Below are positions 1 to 12,513 of a DNA stretch of 64,000 nucleotides, piece by piece. The notes below the pieces were generated by a model. That model ran no database searches and was not told the DNA's origin. It saw only the letters and a program-made list of their open reading frames with translations. The DNA lies in assembly GCF_009870125.1 (NCBI RefSeq), contig NC_046681.1, forward strand, positions 3,286,001-3,350,000, given 5' to 3'. This stretch comes from Drosophila pseudoobscura (taxonomy: Eukaryota; Arthropoda; Insecta; Diptera; Drosophilidae). Both the position numbers and the translations under genes were made by a program. Numbering within the stretch: the stretch's first letter is position 1; each line of letters begins with the position of its first letter.

Positions 1-3000
1 ACGAGGACACGAGAAAAGCTCACAAATTTATGATAATATTTTCATAACAAAACAAAAAAAAAAAAAATGGGGCAAACGGAAGAATTATTTATATAAACAA
101 AAACAGGGAATAGGAGAAAAAACAGTAGCGAAATTCATTCGCATATAAAGTAATTAAAAAGTTTCCGACGCATTTATGGCTTTTCTGTATTTGTTTTTGA
201 GATTTCGTTTTCTTTCTTTTGTTGGGTCCCGAAGAGAACAACAAATTAAAGTTGAAAACAAAGCTCTGGAGCTCTAATTCAATTACGAGGAATGATTTTT
301 TTCTGTTCTGTTCCTGTTTGTTCGGGCAGGCCTCTCTTTCGAGTCGTTTAAAAAAAAAATATCAGCAGAAGCTTTGAAACATGCCATTTTGTGCGCTTTT
401 CGAGGATTAGTGAATGCGGTTTCTGAAGCAATTTCCTTGGCAGATGCTGAGATTAGGCGGCCAAAGGTGATTGAAGCGGCCAGCCGCCCCGTTTTACATA
501 TTCGCCGGCCCACTCACGGCAGACCACATGTCGTATGCTTAATCCGGCTAAAAGCGCACTTAAAAATCATTCAGATTCGCATTAGCTTCCACTCCCCACT
601 AACGAATCTATAAAACAAAAGACTGGAACAGAGAAATAATAGAGAAGCCGAACAAAGGAATACGCAAAAAGTATAACTTAAACTAAAATACGAGCATGGC
701 ACATAAAGAGCGGAACTGTGTTAGTCGTGCAAAAATCTCTTAACTGGGCAAGAAAACAACGGGCAGGACGAAAAAAGTAACCTAAACGAAACGAAACGAA
801 ACGAAATACTAAAAACAATGTGGAACATTTCTGCTGAAAACGAGCTAAAAGCAGCATTTCCGCTTGGGTTGACTTCCACGGCTCCATCGCCAGGACCATG
901 TTGATGTTGATGATGATGTTGATGATGATGAGGATGAGGATGGGTGGCGGTCTGGGGTGGTCCCGAGCTGGCGGTGGCCCGGTCTGAGCTCAGTTGTGGC
1001 CCAACAATTGCAGACTGCAAGTAACTCAAACAAAGAGAGGTAAGGAAAGGCAAAGCAGAGCAGAAGCATGCTTGTTGCATTTAGAGCTCCGCCAAATGGG
1101 GTTTACTTTATGGATAATAAGTTAATTCGCTTGTAAATAACTTGGTCAAAGAGCCTCGCTAGTCGGGAAGCTGGGGCGGGAGCAGCTGGGTGGCCCCACC
1201 CATAAATCACAAATGGGTTGACGACGAGTGAAAGTGCTTTCAAGAATTGCCTACCATGAGGGGATTACAAATTAGCGTAACAAGAAGGGAGAGACTCGCT
1301 CTTTGTAACTTGTGTTGGTACTTGGAGAGTTCCAGTATGTGAGCCACAATCCGAGGCACACAGTACTTAGAATGCATTTGCATTCACAAAGACAGAGGGA
1401 GAAAAATAATAAAATATTCAAAAATTATTTTTCTGCGGAACCAAATTTAATCCCTGCCACGGAGATTCCCTCATTACCTTATAAAAAAACTTTGGGTGCA
1501 ATTGCCTTTGATATCAGAGCCGAACCCCTTTTTACTCGCCGCCTGGATCTGCATAACTAACGAATGCAGCCTCTCCAGCTCGTATTCTCCCACCTCTCCC
1601 ACTCGCCTTCAAATTTGTATCCCAAAAGCATAATTCAAAATTCAAATTGCAGCAGCATTAATGCACTGTCCGAGTGCTTAGTTAAAAGCAACGCTATCGA
1701 CACCCCGACTCTTCCCTGCCCGACCGTTTTCAATGGGAAAATCCGCATAATTTTCCCGAATGTTTATTTATGAAATTTTGTCGCGCCAAACAACAACCCG
1801 AAAATGGGTGGTAAGGGGGTTGAAACAAGTGCCAAAACTCCACTTGCAAATAACACCACGCCATATTTATCTACATAGATGGCTATTAACGGCCAGAACA
1901 GTGGTGGCCGTGAGTGTCGGAGTGTCGGAGTCGGAGGTGTTTTAGCTGAAAGCAAATGCAAATTAACAAAATATTTAAATAGCAGATGCTCTGTGCTCGG
2001 CCCTCGCTGGAGTCCCTGGAGTACCTGGAGGGGACTCGACTGGAGGGGACAGGACTGTTGGCTGGCTAATTGAATTCCAACGAGATACTCGTATATTCTG
2101 AAAATTGCTGAAAATTTGCTTGGTATTTGCGAATGAAACCATTTTAAAGGCCCAAATACTTGTTGCTAATTAATTGAATTATTTTTCCATCCCCATTTCA
2201 ATAATGTATATTCGGCAAAAAATAAGTGCACAAGCATCGCATCTCTTATACACGATATGTGTGCAATATATTTTATCAAAAATGTCAATTAAATGACACT
2301 TTAATATTAAATTCATAAATGCAGCATAGCGTTCGAGTGGTTGGTGTGGGTGGCACACATTGCCACATAAATTATTTAACATAAAATGGGGCCGAGCACA
2401 AAGTTTTGCAATTTGCATGCCACACCCCCCGTTGCACACCACCACACACCGACACACATACCTAGGACGTACATACAAATGTCCGCCCACATTTCTATAG
2501 ATGCGCATAAATATAATGAAATTAAATTAAATGCATACGTTGCGCATACGCCACGTTAACTGTTGCTCCTCCGAGAACGCTCCTCAGAACGTGGCCAACT
2601 CTTTGGGTGGTGGAGTGTGGGTGGCGGCTGGTAGAGTAGGAGTAGGTAGGAGTAAGGAAAGTACGGTACTACCAAGCAGTAAACGTGTTAACGACCTCCC
2701 TGGCGAAAAGTTGCTGCCGGCTTGCTCGCTTGCCTTTTTGCTTTTGCCTCTCGCATTTTTGGTTGCGTTGCAATTTCATAAAAATTAAATAGAAACACAT
2801 TGCAGGGGTAGGGGCAGGAGCAGACCGGGGAATCGTCAGGTTGAACGGAACGGAACGGAACGGAACAGAGCTGAACTGAACGAGGCAAGGCGAATGTCTG
2901 CATGGGCGGGGATCTGCCTTGCCCGCAGGTCCTCCCCGTTCCCCGTTCCCCGCTCCCCGCTCACCCCTCTGCCCGACAGAAATTATGTACTTAATAACAG

Positions 3001-5013
3001 CTTCAACAACTTTGCTTTATGCCACGGCATTTATGAGAATGCAAAACTCTTTCCAGCTGCTCTTTGTGTTGGGCCACTTGAAAAGTGCCAGTTTTCCATT
3101 GCACCCACGTGAGTGTTCGGCCCGGAGGGGTCGTTGGGGGAGATAGAGCGCAAAAAGCTGATGCGTTGTGAGGGACCGTCGAAAATTGCCATGATGAGAG
3201 AGTGCAAATGTGGAGCACTACTTATAATTGAAAGAATGATTCCCTAACGAAAATGGACGAATATACATACATGTAGAGGGCACTGTCGAGGGCAAGATCC
3301 GTATGAATTTGGAATCGAACTGAATAATTAAAATGTATTTAAAAATGCGGCTAATTATACGATGATTTGCTTGCTTTACCCGATAAATATTTTCTTTAGC
3401 TCTTAGTTGCATTCTGTTTCACGTATGCTTTGTGAAAAAGAAGAGGACAAGGAGAGGGTATCCATGGTTGATGGTTTAATTGACAAGTGCCGATAGCTCT
3501 GCCAAGTCAAATCATGGCTATAAAGAGCTTCGTTCGGAAGTAATTTGTGAAGATTCCTTTATCCAATGATGAACTTATTAAATATTCTAAGCTTGATTTA
3601 GGATCCAAACCCTTTCCCGATAAATACCCGCATATTACATTCCTTGGCAAAATTCCTTCATGGATGGGCTGTCTCCGAATTATGTCAAAAGCCAACTGCC
3701 ATGAGTCATGGCAAAGCCATCTAAAGGCAAAGAATCCACACATTCTCATGGCAAGATATTTATTTGCATTAATTGATGTCAAATTGTTTCACATGAATGT
3801 CAAGACCTTCGCCAGTCCAGGTCCAAGCAGCAGACTTTCCTCCTCGCTCCTGCAGACCAACATACCATACTTCAGGGTTAGTTTGAATTCAACCCAAGCA
3901 TTTAGTCCAAGCAGCCGCATTCGGACATAACTCTGGACAAAAGCAGATTGGCCATTCCCCACGGCCACATTGCCCATTCCCCAGGACCAGGTCCAGGTCC
4001 TGTTCTAGTCTCAGTCTGCCCTGCCCTGCTCTGTTTCGGTCTGCTCACGTCCCCGGGCTCAATGAGCCGCAAACTCATTGGAAATTATTTGTACGTCAAA
4101 CGATTAGACGATGTGGCCGGGCCAACTGTTCAACTGTTCAACTATTCGATTGCTCGATTGTTCAGCTGCTGGATGCTAATGCTGAATGTTTGCCACATTA
4201 ACTCGATTGGCCGCAGTCCAATCCTCAATTGCTGTAGGAATAATTACCAGGCGATGGACGTGAGGCCGAGGCCAAGAAATTAAACTAAAGACGAGACAAT
4301 TTGATGGGGTTCCCGTTCAGTCCCCCCATTCAGTCCTCATTCAGTCTCTCAATCGTTTTCCCCATCAGCATCAACCCTTCTCGATGAGAATCCAACGATT
4401 TCCTGCGGACTTCCGGCAGACAAATTCTGAGTTTGGTTCGTTGGCTTGGTTTTTCGGTTTTTTCCGCTCCAAGTTTCTGCCGTCTATGCAGCTCAAAGGA
4501 CCTCGCCAGGACCTTCCATCCAGTCATCTATCCATCCATCTCCGTGGATGGAGAGCGGAGTGTTGGGTCTTGGGGCGTTGAGAGAAATGTTCTTGTTTAC
4601 GAGCAAATAGTTGTTGTTATTTTAAGTTTTATTTTGTTGTTCCAGGGACTCTCGAGCAGCCATAAACTTTCAAAGCCCATCTCCCCTTAGACCAAGCCGA
4701 AAAGCGGAAATTAAGTTTTCAGAGAGCTTCAGTTCTCCTTTCTCTCCTTTGGACCCTCTCGACGACTTCTTAGCTCGGGCGATAAGTGCGATTTTTGACG
4801 ATTTCGTTTGCCCAGATGAAGGGGCACAGATCCCGTTCCCCCTATCCCTTCTTGTGGCATTTGTTTTGTAAGCAACGCAGAGCAAGAAAAAGAACCCTTG
4901 TACTGGTCGAGACATCAGCTTGGTCACTTCTGGGACCCGTAGCAGCGGAGAGCGCCACTCCGATTGAGCTGCCATTTCAAGTTTTCCTTTTGCGGCTTTT
5001 CTTCTTCTCCTTC
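1..5013. other. Non-coding AT-rich stretch with short repeats
   Basis: No supportable gene apart from the His-rich candidate near 0.9 kb. It holds a 14-base A run (54-67), a four-unit (ACGAA)n (786-805), a (GATGTT/GATGAT) tract (about 901-935) and a five-base GGAAC tandem (2843-2866). It also has scattered TACATACATG words. Open frames up to 127 codons show no family match and no preferred codon pattern. Confidence 0.6.
721..1014 (-). other. Possible His-rich coding exon (unproven)
   Basis: On the minus strand a pyrimidine-rich stretch ends in TTACTTGCAG just before 1014 and could be a splice acceptor. The frame after it reads SAIVGPQLSSDRATASSGPP, then a His/Gln run of about 18 residues coded by CAT/CAA/CCT, then GPGDGAVEVNPSGNAAF, and stops at 721. 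Codons in the first part (GCC, ACC, CTG, AGC, TCG) look Drosophila-preferred. The tail after about 845 looks non-coding, and I see no good donor. The alternative is a chance frame across an (ATGATG)n microsatellite. The sequence matches no family I recognise. Confidence 0.2.

Positions 5014-5041
<28 letters not shown>
5014..5041. repeat. (GGCT)7 tetranucleotide array
   Basis: Seven perfect GGCT units followed by GGCC. A microsatellite in non-coding DNA. Confidence 0.95.
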
Positions 5042-5044
<3 letters not shown>

Positions 5045-8000
5045 CATCTTTGTGTAACTTTAATGAGTCGAGCGCATTGCGCCTGAACTTGAAACTAACT
5101 TTGAAGTACGCACATCCACAGCACCAGCAACAGCAATAGCAGCTGCAGTCGCAGCTGTAAGCACAATTTGTACAGGAGCTGCCTGTCGAGTCGAGAAGTA
5201 AACAAAAAGTATTGCCTACTTCTGAGCAGGCAACAGGCTTTGTCTATTTGGTGGTTAGCTCTTAATTAATCAAGGAAAATCGGGAACAAAGGTACTTTGG
5301 CCAGAACGGAACGGGGAGGTGGGGGTTGGAGTCCTGGGATTCCCAATGCTTGCAGCGATGTAAGGGGTTTATGATTCCCGCCAGGATAAGCAGTTAGTCA
5401 GTTCAAACCAAACATCAATATTGCAGATTTGATAAACAAACGAAATAAAAATGCCAGCTGTAGGTGTTGGAATTTCCTGTAAACTATCTGCTCTGGTCTA
5501 TTCTTAGGTGTCTTCCAACAACGAATTCAGACTTAAACGAACTTTGTGGCCGAGTCTGTTACAGTCCAGCTTTACCTACAACTCGCGAAACCGTCTAACG
5601 CTCTTTAATGTACTTGTACTTGTCCTTTGGTGTGTTCCGTTCGCTTTGATTGTTACCATTTACATTTGCTTAATGTGGAACACTCAATGGCCGCGCTAAT
5701 GGAGTTACCAATGAGAATGCCAAATGAAGACCTTATCGCTTTATGCAGAGAGAGGCCCAGCATCTGTCCATTAAAACGATGCCGACTGCGATGGGCCATT
5801 AATTACGGCACGCTTCGGTGGTCGGGTGGAGCCCAGAACGGGAAGGGGAAGGGGAACAGATACGATCCCCCAGGAGTTGGGGGACATCTGCTGCCGCTGA
5901 TGGGGTATGCGATAGAGGGGGAAGGACGGAAGAATGGAAGGATGCCCGGGAGCACTACAAATTGGCCAACCGGCTATGGTGGGATTCCCATGTCTGCAAT
6001 TGCATTAAATGCGCAAATATTTTCCCATTTTCCAGCTGCCGATTTTTATTCAATTTAACAATTTTATTTGATTTTGTCGCCGTTCTTTTGCATTTGTTTC
6101 AGCGATTCGCTTTTCCCTCTTTGTCTTCTTTCGGCTACCGCCGCATGCGTCAGCAGTTTGTGTGATTTGTGAGGAAGGGATGGGCCGAAATAGAGACTGG
6201 GGCTAGATATGGGGATAGGGATACATGGGGATACATAGGGATACTGCAGATCGAGGGAGGAGCGCGGCTCTACAAGCGTTGTCAATGGATACACGCGTCA
6301 ACAGGAATTCGGCAGCTGATTTGTTGATAGATGGAATTTCCCCATTGTATATGACGTTACTCCCCATCTCCCACTCCCACTCCCACCCCGACACCCACAC
6401 CCAATTTTCCCCTCCCACACCATTGTCATCGCCATTTACGCGCTTCGCTGGGCAGGGGTACAGCTAGCTAGGAAAACCCGTAGAAAAAGAAACAGAAAAC
6501 TCTGGCAGAAAATTCTATCTGCCAACGGCCTGAGCATGCAAAAAGCAATGCGAACAGGAAACTAAATGCAGGACTACGACTACGGCCGGGATATGTATGG
6601 AATGGAGGCGGCGGGTGAAAAAATACAGAGCACGGCCCATGCAGACGGCAGGCAAATCGTCGTTCGTTACGTATTTTATGATGTTTTTCCTTTGGCCCGC
6701 ACAGACGTACATACATATGTACAGACGTACAGAAGAATAGACGGATAGACGGATAGACGGACAGCCGGACGAGCCGAAGAAATGATTTCATTTTGCTGAC
6801 AGTCGTCGTAACTGAAATTGCCTACTGCCTCCAACGGATACGACTGTCGACTGCAGAGAATGCCGCGACCCCAGTGAGAAATTTGATGAAACGATAAGAA
6901 GAAAGACTGCTGGCAGGATATGGATATGGTGCGTTTGGATTACTGAAAAGTAGGATTATATGTGATTCATGGGCATATCCATCTAAATAATCCATTCCAC
7001 GTTATTTGAATTATCTGCTAGCTTGTTCTAATAAAAAAAGTTGGCTTCAAATAAAACAATAAGCAAAGCTAAAACTCAGGAAGTAGGATAAATTCGAGGA
7101 CTAGATTATAAGTTCCTGCATCCAAATAGACTTTTAAAAATAGCGATTTGTATATATCTTATTAATGTATGTGTTCGACAGTCATATCTTTTTCCCTTCT
7201 TTAAGCAATTCATATGGACAGTGGACTCTCACTATCTCAGAATTCTCAACCGATGATTCAATGTTAGTATGTTTGGGACATCACTTAAGAAATGTCAATT
7301 TGCATTCACAAAGATTTTTAAAACTTGCCTGGGACACCACCGTACTTGTGTTCATACTATCCAATTTTCCACAGTGCAAGTCCACGACAACAAAAGCACA
7401 TTATATTCTTCGTACATCTCCAGCCCAGCTCCCAGCTCCCAACCCCCAGTCCAGTAGAGGCCAGACAGAGGCAAGCCCCAGCGCGGCCAAGTTTATATGG
7501 CTCATCGTTTTCCCTGTCTCTTTTTTCTGTTGGGTCTATTGCCATGTTTCTGTTGTTCCATTTACTCTTATCGGTGAAACCACAGGCAAACACGGAGAAA
7601 ATAATGATATAAGTGTGGCATAAAGACGAAAAACAACGAGGAGATGGAAGGCAAGAACAAAACAGAATACGGGGGAAAATAAATTTGGTTTTTCAATTCC
7701 TTAAGCCAGTTTGAATGGCTACCAAGAGCATAAGACGCCGGGCTAGAACGAGTAAAACTACCGAGATTCCATAGTGAGCAATGGCGCCCGGGAGGAGTAC
7801 CCACGATGGACCGCTATACCGACGACTATAACGCTTTTTACGGCAGCGGGAAATTCAATTTGGGTTTGGGCATATCAAAATGTTTTTGGTGCTGTGTGTT
7901 GTTGGGTTGGTTTGGGGTTTGGGGTTTTTCGACTGGGATGCGGTTGAATTTTTTGTTGGTTTTCGTGTCCTAAACGGTCAAATTCCAATTGAATTTATTC

Positions 8001-11000
8001 GTTGCGAATTTCCATTGCACACAAAGCAAAACATCCGACCGGGACACTGGATGTAACATCCAAACATCCATCGTCCACACACAAGCAGGGGCCGAAAAGG
8101 GACTGAAACTGAATTGCCTTCTGGCCGAGAGAAAATGCTCCAACATTAATTCGATTTGATTTTATTTGCATTGCTTTGACGGTTTTAAGCGGTGCACCAT
8201 CCTTTTTGCATTCGACTGTCAGCTTGAATCAAATCATCCCGCAGCTGTGGACTGTACATACATATGTATTTATTTATGTACATATGTACATACGCATGTC
8301 TGGTTGGGAATGATAATGCGCCTAATAGGCGAAATAATTTGATTTGATAAGCAAGTGTCTGGAAAAGTTGGTGACTGAAGGGCACACAGATTAAGGTCCA
8401 GAAAAGGGCCAAGCGGGGAAAAGAAACTCCCTAAAATAATGGAATTTGTTTAGCATAAGGAAGCTGACTTCTTCGCGATATATTTATAAATCCCTAAGCA
8501 CAAGGGGAATAAAGAGGCGTATTTATTAACCGACTCAAAGGTCTCCGAAATTAGTCTTGGAAAAAATCGGAATAAATCCGAAAACTTTAAGTCTAAGAAG
8601 AAAACTTGGAATCAATGGAAATAAGACTGAAAACGAGACACCTTATCCTGTACGCACCCTAATCCCATTCCATCCAACATTGCCCACTTCAGCCCATAAA
8701 CACTTCATACATCAGTCAGGCAAACATATCATATTTCTAGAGGGAATCGGTGTGGTATTGTGCCGCGGCAAACTCCTTCTTAGTATGCACCCGCTCGTGT
8801 CTTTATGGGCCATGAAAACAGACAACAACATCTGTTCATCTGCGGAGCTGTAAAAACCTATTAGGAGTCTAAAATTATTTACGATTTGCCGGCGCATAAT
8901 TTACGAGTCTGTCGAACCAGAAATGAACTAGAAACCGCTCCGCGAACGTTTTATGGTTGGGCATACGAACTCAAACTACGTAAAAAACAAAACTAATTGA
9001 AATATACTTTTATACTCTTCGCTCCCCAAGCACGTTCGCTCGCTTCCTCCGCTCTAAAGGGTCCTGGCCCATCCCGACAGTCCGGGGAGTGATGTTTGGG
9101 GTTGGGGTAATGTGTCACCCGAGGGTGACTAACGGTGAAGTGCCATGGCTTGTTATTTTTTGTTACCTCACCATATGGCTGTTGATTTTTACGATACTGG
9201 CTATGGTTCATCCTCCTGCCTCGTCCTGCAGCACCCGCCCCTCATCCTCCGCATCCTTTATTTCGCCCAAAGTTGTCCTAGAACACTTTCGTTCTCCTCT
9301 AATTTATGTGTCTCGTCCTTGCCCAATTTGTAAGCAGACAGAGCCAGAACCTTCTCAAGTTTCTATAAGTTTTCAGAGCACTCAAATGGCTTCATTAACA
9401 GCCTGGGCCCGGAATGGCAGGACCTGTTGGGGCCAGAATTATGGCTTCGAGATGGCACTGAGTCGTGAGAACGAGTTACGCCAAAATATAAACACACATA
9501 TTTGTATCTATGAACGCAGTCTAACGAAATGCAAGTTTTTCTGAGACGATAAAGGACTAGAGATAGTAGAGTGCTTTAACTAAATTTCACTGTATTGAAT
9601 TACATTGACAAGCACATTTACCATTTTCCACGAACTGTTTGGGATTTTTTGCGATAAATTGCTTTAAAATTAAAATTGCCATCAAAGAATAAACAATTTT
9701 TGAACTTTTTGAGTCAGAAAATGGATCCAAAATAATCCGATATGAATGTACTGCTAATGGAATGTGGTCTTAGAAATGTTTTTCCATGAAACGATACCCT
9801 GGTTTATAAGGTTACTTCCGGGAATATTTGTCATATGATTTCAATGACTTTGATTCGATGAAAGATTACACAAAGGATCGACAAACTCATTCGATACCCC
9901 TAACATGGCAGTATTGATTATGGTATATATATATGTTTAAAATGAAATACAAAAAAAATAGAATATGACTAAATGTCCGACATTTAAAAATATATTTAAA
10001 AGTGATGGCGTGGTAGTGGATCTGTGGAATTAGTCACAGATCGAATTAACTGAGCTCTTAGGTCGTTATATCCTTTTTATCACGCACATCTCTAGCTTAT
10101 GAGGACTCTAAACTTAATGTTGGGATGTTACATGCCTTTCTGCGAAGATTCAGCGGCCATTTATCAGGAGAACCTTGTACGAGTATGAGTGATTCCATTT
10201 TGGTGGCACTCATAATTTTACATTTCCAGTGTCCCGAGCTCGGAAGCAGGCCACTAATCAAATCAACGTACATTTTATGATGCATTTTTAATTCCATTTC
10301 GCTGGACTGAGGCGCGAGCAGGAACAGAAACCGGGCTAATGGCTTCACAATGCTGCGCCTAGAGGCGTGGCACTTAATCGAATTTACCATTTTGTTGATG
10401 GACGGGAAGATGAGGTGGAGCAGAGAGGAGTGGAGCCCAGGCTCTTAGTTACTTTCTGTCAATATTTGATTTGGCATTTCTCACATTTACGGAGGCGCCT
10501 ACGGCAACAGCAATTAAAGTTCGTGTCGAGTAGGGGAGCACTGGAGCAGTGGAGCAGGGATAGAGCTGTCTTTTGACAGCTACCGTGATGGATTCTCAAT
10601 GAAGCAGTGGGACATTCAACGATGGCAAGTTCTCGCCTTCGCACCCCAGGTAAACTCAATTTTCATTTCAATTTCTCCACATTTTGGCGAATAAAGGGAG
10701 CTCAAAGTTAATATTTAATTTTGCTCGCTCAAAAATTCTTTCGGGGGTTTCCCAGGGCTTCACAAACGGTCCCTCACTGTTCATTCTGGCCGGTTACATA
10801 TGAGGACACGCCTTGGATGCTTGGATCCCGACCAAACAGAATTTTAAGCCAAAACTCAATTTATTCTGGTAATAAGTCCAAATAATGAGGGTCATTTGAC
10901 ATAAATGAAGCTGCCCCAAAGTGAGGGACTGGGACTAGAACTGGGACCGGGCGCCACGGTGGCCTTAGAGGCCTCAGAGCTTGGTCATAACTCGTGAGGA

Positions 11001-12160
11001 AGGGATCGAGTGTAGGCGAGTCCTTTAAGTTATTTGTTTGCTTACATTGACAAATTTTTCTTGTTGCCACCAAAAAATGTTGCCGTTTTTATAAATGGCT
11101 TGAATGCGGGCCACACGATATGCGATGCAGACAAGGGTCGCCAAGAATTGATTATTTTATGGGGCTATGTGGGTGTTGGGAGCCCATTCGATTTCGTTCT
11201 GGTTCGTTCGGTGTGGACGATGGAAAAATACAAAATATACTTAGATGAACGGAGAGAAAGATTACTCATAATTAGATAAACACAAAGTACGACGAAACAA
11301 GCAGATGGGAGAATATTTTGTGGAATGGTAACCAAAGAGCTATTAAATAGAGATTTAGATTTGATACATATTCACATGTAAGTTTTTGAATTGATTGAAT
11401 CTAGATTGAATTGAAGCTGATAGATCGAATTACATTATACAGATACATACACAAATATTTGCATCACAGAATACATATTGCGAATCAAGTACTTGTACTT
11501 TCATTTTGTAGGACCTTTAAAGCTGATCCCAGGACTCGTTGAAGAATATCGGCTTGAAGTGAGTGTTCCTTCCACCACTTCTCAAGCCCCGTTTTAAGGG
11601 AACAAAACCCTCTACATTTCCTACTTAAAGTTCTTAAAGTTAACAATGTTTGCCCTCCAAATATAATCAGCTACTTGAGCAGATGTGCAGCCAAGCAAGC
11701 GCCTTCCCCACCCCATCCAACAAAACGCGCCCACCATTCGTCCACCCATTGACCACCCACTGCCACGACCCTCAGCGCAATATTCAATGGAGTGGAGTGG
11801 GCCCCCTCTTCTCCTCCTTCTTATGTTCTCTTGCAGTCCTCGCTTCACTGTAAAATATTACGCATACGCCACGCCACGCCACGCCAGGCCAGGCCAGGAC
11901 ACGCCCGCATAGCCACGCCCAGACGTAGACAACGTCTATCATACAATTCACCAATTTTCATTCAAATAAAACCAGCGCACAGTGGAGAAGGAAGAGCAGG
12001 CAGCCGGGAGGAATAAAGAAAAATGGGCGAGAATTTCAACATCAATGGAAAATGCGCAATAAAAAGCGTCTATAAAAATCGGCTATGCACACACGATATG
12101 CAATATGGATGTAGGGATACCATGCCCGTAGACAACGTGGACTCCAATCCAACCGGGAGG
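5042..12160. other. Non-coding stretch, no supportable gene
   Basis: Intergenic or intronic DNA. It contains a degenerate AGACGGAT tandem (about 6738-6765), C-rich CCACTCCCACTCCCA words near 6370, a long palindromic TACATATGTA cluster (8249-8294), a 7-bp inverted repeat at 9114-9129 and an ACGCC pentamer array (11866-11899). The AT-rich part at 9540-10100 has no recognisable element. None of the open frames has a splice context or family similarity that I can defend. Confidence 0.55.
8249..8294. repeat. Palindromic TACATATGTA cluster
   Basis: Nested copies of GTACATACATATGTA and its complement flank a short TTTATTTA spacer, so the stretch can fold on itself. Such TACATATGTA palindromes recur elsewhere in the window (for example 29595, 38364, 55978) and look like a general feature of this genome. 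Confidence 0.6.
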
Positions 12161-12190
12161 CACCAGCACCAGCACCAGCACCAGCACCAT
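12161..12190. repeat. (CACCAG)4 hexanucleotide array
   Basis: Four perfect CACCAG units followed by CACCAT. Both reading orientations give open frames (His-Gln or Gly-Ala), which explains the long chance ORFs here. Confidence 0.9.
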
Positions 12191-12313
12191 CATCTGTATC
12201 TGTATGTGTTTCTGGCTGTGGCTGTGGCATGGCGCAGCATAAAAAAAGCAGTAAATGGCGCACTTCGTTTAATTTTTAATTCCGTTCAGCATTATCCTTG
12301 ATTTATTTTATAG

Positions 12314-12513
12314 GCGGCATCATCGTCATCGTCGTCGGTGTATTCAACAATTATGATACGTACCAGGCAAGGGATACTGCCTGCGAGAAGGAATCACGAC
12401 GAGGGAATGAGGCAAAGCTGAATGGAAAAAACGACACGTGTGTAATGGGACGCCGCCGTTGCGATCCCTGCTGCAATCCACGCTCCGAGCTGTGCCGGTA
12501 TTCCCATCGTTAG
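12314..12513 (+). other. Possible Cys-rich terminal exon (unproven)
   Basis: A strong acceptor-like stretch, TTGATTTATTTTATAG, precedes an open frame that ends at a TAG (12511-12513). The frame reads GIIVIVVGVF, then a charged linker, then NDTCVMGRRRCDPCCNPRSE followed by LCRYSHR. It has six cysteines in about 45 residues and a hydrophobic lead. There is no ATG in this frame, so an upstream exon would be needed and none was found. The opposite strand is open as well, and the ATC/GTC run is microsatellite-like, so chance is the main alternative. Confidence 0.15.

Noticed and set aside
6700..6790. AGACGGAT repeat considered as a second mini-me-like copy
   Set aside because: The tetranucleotide tract is there, but the diagnostic core TTGATCAGCATCAATAG is missing on both strands.
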